Shown piece after piece: positions 16,575 through 21,875 of a stretch of 21,875 nucleotides of DNA. The stretch covers positions 1 through 21,875 of the forward strand of contig CALWSX010000182.1 of assembly GCA_944384285.1 (NCBI GenBank), written 5' to 3'. The notes under the pieces were generated by a model, which saw nothing but the letters and a program-made list of their open reading frames with translations, made no database searches and was not told where the DNA came from. The stretch's first letter is position 1. The number at the start of each line of letters is the position of its first letter. The stretch is from an uncultured Lachnospiraceae bacterium (lineage in GTDB: Bacteria; Bacillota; Clostridia; Lachnospirales; Anaerotignaceae). The position numbers were made by a program, and so were the translations under genes.

Positions 16575-17081
16575 ATGGTTAGAGAAAATAAAAAGAAAAT
16601 CAAATTTAATTTTATTGATGTAATAATACTTGTAATTGTTATTTTGGCGTTAATTTTGGGATACAAACTTGTAATAGGAAAAAGTACAAAAACTGTTGAA
16701 AATAATACAACTCCTATAACATTTACAATAGAAGGAAAAGAAGTTGCAAAAGAAATATGTGATAAAATTATAGTAGGAAGCAAAGCTTTTAACAGTGCAA
16801 CAGGAGAATATCTTGGAGTTATAAAAGATGTAACATATAACAATTCAACAAAGATAGAATATAATCCTGTAAAAGACGTAATAGAAAAATATAACCTTGA
16901 AGATAAATATAATGTTTATGTAACAGTAGAAGCAGATGCAGTTGAAACAGAAAAGGATTTAATTGTAAACGGAGAAACAATAAAAGTAGGAAAACAGCTT
17001 TACTTTAAATCTAAAGGTTTTGCGGCAGAAAGCTATATTGTTGATGTTGATATTGTAGATTCTGCAAATACAGAACAATAA
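16575..17081 (+). CDS. DUF4330-like membrane-anchored protein (copy 1)
   Basis: The 168-residue protein has a lysine-rich cytoplasmic N-terminus, one transmembrane segment (about 14-33) and a small beta-rich domain that should face outward. I recognise it as DUF4330-like, a family with no assigned function. Key features are VGSKAFNSATGEYLGVIKDV (67-86) and repeated short beta strands near the C-terminus. The same pattern (VGxxVxxxxTxxxxGxIxxV) recurs in the next gene, so the two are tandem paralogues. GGAAGGG precedes the ATG, and the gap to the upstream glycosyltransferase is 24 bp. The position between glycosyltransferases suggests a role in assembling, scaffolding or regulating the surface polysaccharide, which is inference. 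The family assignment is from memory of the sequence pattern. Confidence 0.75.
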   Translation: MVRENKKKIKFNFIDVIILVIVILALILGYKLVIGKSTKTVENNTTPITFTIEGKEVAKEICDKIIVGSKAFNSATGEYLGVIKDVTYNNSTKIEYNPVKDVIEKYNLEDKYNVYVTVEADAVETEKDLIVNGETIKVGKQLYFKSKGFAAESYIVDVDIVDSANTEQ

Positions 17082-17103
17082 TTTTTTGGAGAGGGTTTTA
17101 ACT

Positions 17104-17580
17104 ATGAAGAAAAGAAAATTAAATATATTGGATTATATTGTAATAGTTGTTATAGTTTGTATAATAGGTGCTGTTGTTTACAAATTTGGTTTTGTAAATA
17201 AAAACATGTCAAATGGAGTTACTGCAGATGCAGTTGAATCAGAATATACTATGGTTGTTGAACAGGTAAGAATGGCTACAGTTGAAGCTTTTCATGTTGG
17301 AGACAATGTTTATGACAAAAAAACAAATGCTTTAATGGGCGAAATTACAAATGTAGAACATACACCATACAAAGAAGCAGTTGTAAATAATAAAGGTGAG
17401 CTTGTTTTAAGAGAAAAGCCTGATTACTATACTGTAAAAGTTACGGTTAAAGCACCTATTTTGGAAAAAGATGACGGATATTTTGTATCTGGGGTTGTGG
17501 AACTTAAAAGAAACGGAAAAACAGATGTATATACCAAGTTTGTTGAACCTAAAGTTTCTATTTTAGATATTAATATTTAG
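17104..17580 (+). CDS. DUF4330-like membrane-anchored protein (copy 2)
   Basis: The 158-residue protein has a basic N-terminus (MKKRKLN), one membrane segment (about 11-28) and an outward beta-rich domain. It parallels the preceding gene: here the shared pattern reads VGDNVYDKKTNALMGEITNV, followed by an alternating-strand region (YYTVKVTVKAP, GYFVSGVVELKRNG). The frame is open to a TTG at 17086, but that TTG is part of the ribosome binding site (GGAGAGG, 17088-17094). The ATG at 17104 is therefore the better start. It begins 22 bp after the stop of copy 1 and ends 14 bp before the next gene. The two copies have clearly diverged, so they may form a heteromer or act on different partners. Function is unknown. 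Confidence 0.75.
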   Translation: MKKRKLNILDYIVIVVIVCIIGAVVYKFGFVNKNMSNGVTADAVESEYTMVVEQVRMATVEAFHVGDNVYDKKTNALMGEITNVEHTPYKEAVVNNKGELVLREKPDYYTVKVTVKAPILEKDDGYFVSGVVELKRNGKTDVYTKFVEPKVSILDINI

Positions 17581-17594
17581 TTCGGAGGTTTGTC

Positions 17595-19826
17595 ATGAAA
17601 TATAAAATTTTAATGGCATTAATGGGACTTGATATTGGTGGCGCTGAAACACATGTAATTGAGCTTGTAAAATACCTTAAATCTGAAGGGCATGAAATCA
17701 TAGTAGCTTCAAATGGTGGAGTTTATGAAAAATCTCTTGAAGATGTTGGTATAAAACATTATAAAGTTCCAATGCATCAAAGAAAAATTTTAAGCATGAT
17801 TAAATCATATTTTATGCTTAAAAGAATAATAAAAGAAAATAATGTTGATATTGTTCATTCTCATGCAAGAATACCAAGTTTTTTATGTGGACTTCTTCAT
17901 AGAAAGGATAACTTTATTTTTGTTACAAGTGCTCATGGTGTTTTCAGAACAAATTTTTTCTTAAAATTTCTTTCTAATTGGGGACAAAAGGTTCTTGCTG
18001 TAAGTGATGATATTAGAATGTACCTTCAAAAAAATTATGGTGTGCATAAAAAGGACATTATTTTAACTATTAACGGTATTGATACTGAAAAATTTGCAAT
18101 CAGAGAAAAAAATGAAAGTGTTTTAAGAGAGTTTGGTTTAAGTAAAGATGACAAAATTCTTCTTCATGTAAGCCGACTTGATGAAAAAACTGTTTTAACA
18201 ATAAAACTTCTTTTGGAAGAAGCTGAATTTCTTTCAAAAGAAATAAAGAGACTTAAAATAGTTGTTGTTGGTGGCGGAAGCAAGTTTGAAGAATTAAAAG
18301 CTTTTTCAGATGAACAGAATAAAAAAATAGGTTACGAATGCATAATAATGACAGGTCCAAGAACAGATGTTAATGAAATTATATCTGTTTCTGATGTATT
18401 TATAGGTGTAAGCCGTGCTGCGCTTGAAGCTATGGCGTGCGGAAAAACTGTTGTTCTTTCAGGTAACGAAGGCTATACAGGAATTTTTGATAAAACAAAA
18501 CTCAATTTTTCAATAGAAAGTAACTTTTGTTGCAGAGGTGCAAAACTTCCTAATAAAGAAAGTATATTATCAGATGTTTGTAAAGCATTTAATGATTTGA
18601 CACAGAAAGAACGTAATGAGCTTGGACTTTTTGGCAGAGAAGTTGTTATAAATAATTATTCTATAAAAACTATGACAAATGACTGCTTAAAAGCCTATGA
18701 TATGGCAGTGCGCCAAACAAAAGAAAAACAATATACCGTTCTTATGTCGGGTTATTATGGATTTAATAATTCAGGTGACGAAGCTATTTTAATATCAGTT
18801 CATAAAAATATTGAAAATTTAGGTGATAATATTGATATTGTTGTTTTATCAAATTCACCTGTGGAAACACTTGAAAAATATGGATTTGATGTTGTATACA
18901 GATTTAGTTTAATTAAAGTTTTAAAAGCTCTTAAAAATTGTGACCTTCTTTTAAGCGGTGGTGGAAGTCTTTTGCAGGATACCACAAGTACAAGGTCATT
19001 GATGTATTATCTTTCTATAATACTTACCGCAAAAATGTTTAGAAAAAAAGTTATGCTTTATGCAAACGGCATTGGCCCTGTTTCTAAGAAAACAAACAGA
19101 AGAATGGTAAAATGGGTTGTGAGCAAAGCGGACCTTATTACTTTAAGAGAAAACAGTTCTTATGAAGATCTTAGAAGTATGGGTGTAAAAAACGAAAAAG
19201 TATTTGTTACAGCTGACCCTGTTTTTACAATGGATAGTATAAGCAAAGATAAAGCATTAAATCTTCTTAAAAAAGCAAATATTCCAACGGACAAGCCTAT
19301 TATGGGTGTATCTGTAAGAAACTGGAAAAATCAAGATAATTTTATTAAATTTTTTGCTAAAGTATGTGATGAAGTTTCAGAAAAATTTAATAAAACCATT
19401 GTTTTTATTGTTATGCATCAGCCTAACGATGTTAAGGTAAGTGAAAAGGTTCAAAGTTGTATGAAAAATAAATCATATATTTTAAAAGACCTTTACTCAC
19501 CTTATGAACTTATCGGAATGATAAGTCTTATGGATTATATTTTAAGTATGCGACTTCATACTCTTATTTTTGCGGCAAGAATGAATATTCCTCTTATAGG
19601 TTTCAGCTATGACCCTAAAATAGAGTATTATCTTGAAAAACTTAATATGCCGCAAGGTGGAAAAACAGATGAATTTGATTTTAATCAAACAATGGATATA
19701 ATAACCGATGTAGAAAACAATAGACAAAAATATGTTGATATATTAAAAAATAATTCTGAAAACTTGGAAAAAGCGGCACACAAAAACGAAGAATATTTAT
19801 ATGACATTTTAAAAGGAATAAAATAG
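17595..19826 (+). CDS. csaB: Fused GT4 glycosyltransferase - CsaB polysaccharide pyruvyltransferase
   Basis: The 743-residue protein joins two enzymes. Residues 1 to about 372 are a GT4-type glycosyltransferase (GLDIGGAETHV at 11-21, DIVHSHAR, TINGIDTEKF, and donor-site stretch SRAALEAMACGKTVV at 273-287). Residues about 379-743 are a polysaccharide pyruvyltransferase of the CsaB type: MSGYYGFNNSGDEAIL (384-399), LLLSGGGSLLQD (451-462), NGIGPVSKKTNRRMV, VTADPVF (538-544) and SMRLHTLIFAA (651-661). CsaB adds ketal-linked pyruvate to secondary cell-wall polysaccharide, the ligand for SLH-domain surface proteins. GGAGGT precedes the ATG. No stop or frameshift marks the junction, so the fusion is real in this sequence. 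The E-x7-E spacing of the GT half is degenerate at its first Glu position (Ser/Arg region), so that half deserves caution. Confidence 0.9.
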   Translation: MKYKILMALMGLDIGGAETHVIELVKYLKSEGHEIIVASNGGVYEKSLEDVGIKHYKVPMHQRKILSMIKSYFMLKRIIKENNVDIVHSHARIPSFLCGLLHRKDNFIFVTSAHGVFRTNFFLKFLSNWGQKVLAVSDDIRMYLQKNYGVHKKDIILTINGIDTEKFAIREKNESVLREFGLSKDDKILLHVSRLDEKTVLTIKLLLEEAEFLSKEIKRLKIVVVGGGSKFEELKAFSDEQNKKIGYECIIMTGPRTDVNEIISVSDVFIGVSRAALEAMACGKTVVLSGNEGYTGIFDKTKLNFSIESNFCCRGAKLPNKESILSDVCKAFNDLTQKERNELGLFGREVVINNYSIKTMTNDCLKAYDMAVRQTKEKQYTVLMSGYYGFNNSGDEAILISVHKNIENLGDNIDIVVLSNSPVETLEKYGFDVVYRFSLIKVLKALKNCDLLLSGGGSLLQDTTSTRSLMYYLSIILTAKMFRKKVMLYANGIGPVSKKTNRRMVKWVVSKADLITLRENSSYEDLRSMGVKNEKVFVTADPVFTMDSISKDKALNLLKKANIPTDKPIMGVSVRNWKNQDNFIKFFAKVCDEVSEKFNKTIVFIVMHQPNDVKVSEKVQSCMKNKSYILKDLYSPYELIGMISLMDYILSMRLHTLIFAARMNIPLIGFSYDPKIEYYLEKLNMPQGGKTDEFDFNQTMDIITDVENNRQKYVDILKNNSENLEKAAHKNEEYLYDILKGIK

Positions 19827-19836
19827 GTGGAGTTAT

Positions 19837-20568
19837 ATGAGAAATTTAACAAAAGTACTTGGAGTGGCTTATGATGTTTTAACCATGGACGAGGCTGTTA
19901 AAAAAGCCATAGAACTTATGGATCAAGAAAAAAATAATATGGTATGTACTCCAAATCCGGAAATAGTTATGGCAGCAAGAAAAGATGATGAATTAATGAA
20001 GATATTAAATTTATCAGATATGGTTATAGCTGATGGTATTGGAGTTGTATGGGCGTCCAAATATACAAAAAAAAGACTCCCGGAAAGAGTTGCAGGGTAT
20101 GACTTAACACAGAGGCTTTTTAATGAACTTAAAGATACTCATAAAACAATATTTTTCTTTGGCGGAGCACCAGGGGTTGCTAAAGAAGCCGCAGAAAAAA
20201 TGATGAAAAAATATCCTGGACTTAATATTGTAGGAACAAGAAACGGATATTTTTCAAAAGAAGAAGAAGTTAAAATAGTTTCTGATATAAAGGCATTAAA
20301 ACCGGACCTTCTTTTAGTTGGACTTGGAGCACCTAAACAGGAAAAATGGATCTATAAATATAAAGATGAAATTGGTGCTGGTCTTTCAATAGGCGTTGGT
20401 GGAAGTTTTGATGTTATGGCTGATAAAGTAAAAAGAGCCCCTGATATTTTTTGTAAATTGGGGCTTGAATGGTTTTACAGATTAATAAAACAGCCTACAA
20501 GAATTAAAAGAATGATGCAGCTTCCGAAATTTGCATTAACAGTATTAAAAAATAAAAACAGGATGTGA
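19837..20568 (+). CDS. tagA: WecG/TagA/CpsF family (GT26) glycosyltransferase
   Basis: In the best-studied members this enzyme transfers ManNAc from UDP-ManNAc to undecaprenyl-PP-GlcNAc, making the ManNAc-GlcNAc linkage unit of wall teichoic acid. Relatives use other hexosamine or hexuronate donors. At 243 residues it is standard length. Conserved parts are TPNPEIV (38-44), ADGIGVVW (65-72) with Asp66 as the likely catalytic residue, FFGGAPGVA (107-115), and VGLGAPKQEKW (161-171) with Gln168. The C-terminal basic, aromatic segment (LGLEWFYRLIKQPTR) is typical and thought to contact membrane. The gap to csaB is 10 bp with GGTGGAG as ribosome binding site. With CsaB it points to a pyruvylated, ManNAc-containing wall polysaccharide. 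The exact sugar is inferred. Confidence 0.9.
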   Translation: MRNLTKVLGVAYDVLTMDEAVKKAIELMDQEKNNMVCTPNPEIVMAARKDDELMKILNLSDMVIADGIGVVWASKYTKKRLPERVAGYDLTQRLFNELKDTHKTIFFFGGAPGVAKEAAEKMMKKYPGLNIVGTRNGYFSKEEEVKIVSDIKALKPDLLLVGLGAPKQEKWIYKYKDEIGAGLSIGVGGSFDVMADKVKRAPDIFCKLGLEWFYRLIKQPTRIKRMMQLPKFALTVLKNKNRM

Positions 20569-20572
20569 TTGC

Positions 20573-21448
20573 TTGGAAAGATATATAAAAACAGAAAAAC
20601 AAAAAATTATTTATGATTATATTATGATTATTATAGGTGTAACTCTTTTAGCTATATCTATAAATGTTTTTTTTGAACCTAATGATGTTGTTACAGGTGG
20701 GGTTACAGGTTTAGGAATTATAATAAAAGCTTTAACAACTAAAATTTTTGGACATGGTTTAGAAATTTCAATAACAAATATTATATTTAATGTTCCTTTA
20801 TTTATAATGGCATACAAGTATATAGGAAAAAATTTCTTTGGTCGTACAGTTTTTGCAACATTTTATCTTTCTGTAGCACTTGTATATACATCTCCAATTC
20901 CAAAATATGTTGGAGATATGACACTTGTTGCGGTATATGGTGGTATACTTATGGGGGCTGGACTTGGATTTGTAATACGTGCTTTTGCAACAACAGGAGG
21001 AACAGAGCTTTTTGCAGTTATAGTTCATAATTTTATAAAAAGTATATCCATATCACAGCTTATTTTTATAGTAGACGCTCTTGTAATCTTATTTGGATTT
21101 TTTATATTTGGCGCAGAAAAAACCATGTATGGTATAATTACAATCTTTATTTGTACAAAATGTATAAAATCTATAGTTGAAGGTATGCATTTCGCAAAAA
21201 CAGCTGTAATAATTTCTGACAAATCAAAAGAGATTGCGGACGCAATTTTAAATGATGTTGACAGGGGTGTAACATCTTTGTACGGAAAGGGAATGTACAC
21301 AGGAGAAAGCAAAGAAATTCTCTTATGTGTTTTTAACCAAAAAGAGATAACCGCAATAAAAGCTATTGTAAACAAAATTGACAATAAGGCTTTTATCATT
21401 TTAATGGATAGTAAAGAGGTTCTTGGTGAAGGTTTCCAAAGTATGTAA
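20573..21448 (+). CDS. YitT family membrane protein (DUF161/DUF2179)
   Basis: The 291-residue protein has about five to six hydrophobic segments (about 13-33, 48-60, 65-82, 88-105, 116-136 and 155-180) with the family motif FFEPNDVVTGGVTGLGI (33-49). A soluble C-terminal DUF2179 domain (about 215-285) follows, including DRGVTSLYGKGMYTGESKEILLCV. The biochemical role of the family is not established. The start is TTG at 20573, four bases after the tagA stop. The overlapping AGGATGTGAT (20560-20569) matches the anti-Shine-Dalgarno almost perfectly. It is the last gene of the run, so it is probably co-transcribed with the glycan genes, though a functional link is not evident. Confidence 0.9.
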   Translation: MERYIKTEKQKIIYDYIMIIIGVTLLAISINVFFEPNDVVTGGVTGLGIIIKALTTKIFGHGLEISITNIIFNVPLFIMAYKYIGKNFFGRTVFATFYLSVALVYTSPIPKYVGDMTLVAVYGGILMGAGLGFVIRAFATTGGTELFAVIVHNFIKSISISQLIFIVDALVILFGFFIFGAEKTMYGIITIFICTKCIKSIVEGMHFAKTAVIISDKSKEIADAILNDVDRGVTSLYGKGMYTGESKEILLCVFNQKEITAIKAIVNKIDNKAFIILMDSKEVLGEGFQSM

Positions 21449-21482
21449 CAAAAATACGTCTAGTTTTATTTTTGGTTATTTT
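21449..21482 (+). terminator. Weak AT-rich hairpin after the yitT-family gene
   Basis: CAAAAATA (21449-21456) and TATTTTTG (21467-21474) are complementary across a 10-nt loop and are followed by a T-rich tract. Only one G-C pair is present, so its strength is doubtful. It is nevertheless the only candidate operon terminator before the next gene. Confidence 0.35.
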
Positions 21483-21526
21483 TTTCTCAAAATTGTTACA
21501 ATAAATGGGATTTATATTTATCAATA

Positions 21527-21611
21527 TTTGTAATAATAAAAAAAAAATACAAAAAAATGTTTATTTTTTTGATAAAAAACCTTTATTTTTTTGGCATTTT
21601 GTAATAAAATA
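21527..21611. repeat. AT-rich repeats upstream of the regulator gene
   Basis: TTTATTTTTTTG occurs twice (21560-21571 and 21582-21593), 22 bp apart or about two helical turns. TTTGTAATAA occurs at 21527-21536 and 21598-21607. These may be binding sites or simple low-complexity sequence. No confident -35/-10 pair was found in this gap. Confidence 0.4.
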
Positions 21612-21686
21612 GTTCTGTAAGAGATTTTTGGGTAAAAGTATACAAGAAAAAATGTAAAGAAAATTATATTCGGGGTGAAACTATCT

Positions 21687-21875
21687 ATGATTTCTAATCA
21701 AATTTTACAAAACACTATCGATGGACTTAAAAATATTACTCGTAAAGAATTAAGTGTTATCGAAAAAGAAGGAAAAGTTATTGCCACAACTGAAGAAAAT
21801 ATGATAGGAAAGCTTATTACAACAGTTGAAAACTTTGTAAACTCTCCTGCCGAAAGCCAGTTTATTCTCGGATAT
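21687..21875 (+). CDS. CdaR/PucR-type sugar-diacid regulator, N-terminal part (3' partial)
   Basis: The open frame starts at ATG 21687 and runs 63 codons to the window end without a stop. GGGGTGA-like sequence lies 8-14 bases upstream as a ribosome binding site. The N-terminal sequence (MISNQILQNTIDGLKNITRKELSVIEKEGKVIATT) matches what I recall of clostridial CdaR-family regulators, whose N-terminal sensor domain precedes a PucR-like C-terminal helix-turn-helix. The C-terminal domains that would confirm this lie outside the window. The region then continues with SPAESQFILGY, also family-like. It is separated from the glycan operon by 238 bp of AT-rich sequence and so is probably an independent unit. 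Confidence 0.6.
   Translation, partial: MISNQILQNTIDGLKNITRKELSVIEKEGKVIATTEENMIGKLITTVENFVNSPAESQFILGY

Noticed and set aside
16448..16843. 131-codon minus-strand frame across the GT4/DUF4330 junction
   Set aside because: It is antisense to two supported genes and their ribosome binding site; no family features.
17086..17103. TTG start for the second DUF4330-like gene
   Set aside because: The TTG overlaps the GGAGAGG ribosome binding site that serves the ATG at 17104.
21591..21611. Possible sigma-54 site (TTGGCA...) before the CdaR-like gene
   Set aside because: The required GC element at the correct distance is absent.

Overview
The window is about 21.9 kb of AT-rich chromosomal DNA. It looks like an endospore-forming, probably anaerobic member of the Clostridia (Bacillota). 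The evidence is the order spoIIE-tilS-hpt-ftsH, which is also classic around this locus in Bacillus, plus strong AGGAGG ribosome binding sites, AT-rich codons and TTG start codons. CsaB and TagA homologues suggest a monoderm cell with a secondary cell-wall polysaccharide, probably carrying an SLH-type S-layer. Species cannot be named from this sequence. No tRNA, rRNA, CRISPR array, insertion sequence or prophage gene was seen.

Region 1 (1-4860) is the housekeeping and sporulation block: the 3' end of spoIIE closed by a clear terminator, a near-consensus sigma-A promoter, tilS overlapping hpt, then ftsH and its terminator. Region 2 (4861-9200) is more individual. It holds a membrane-anchored XRE-type regulator, then two leftward genes: a von Willebrand A domain protein with a cysteine-rich tail and no signal peptide, and a Na/phosphate cotransporter with a PhoU-like tail. 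A bidirectional terminator lies between the convergent XRE and vWA genes. A good sigma-A promoter drives the transporter.

Region 3 (9201-21450) is a rightward cell-surface glycan region. It begins with a large secreted phosphodiester-glycosidase-like protein, closed by a hairpin. A tightly packed run follows: a MurJ/MOP flippase, an O-antigen-ligase/polymerase-like protein with a repetitive N-terminus, a GT4 glycosyltransferase, two tandem DUF4330-like membrane proteins, a fused GT4-CsaB protein, a TagA/WecG (GT26) transferase and a YitT-family membrane protein. Gaps are 4-24 bp and one junction overlaps by 35 bp, so this is very likely one operon. I infer that it builds, exports and pyruvylates a ManNAc-containing wall polysaccharide. 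DUF4330 has no known role, and its placement here is the best lead to an undescribed part of that machinery.

Region 4 (21450-21875) is an AT-rich intergenic region followed by the start of a CdaR/PucR-like regulator cut by the window edge. Where I mention family knowledge it is from memory; no database search was run.
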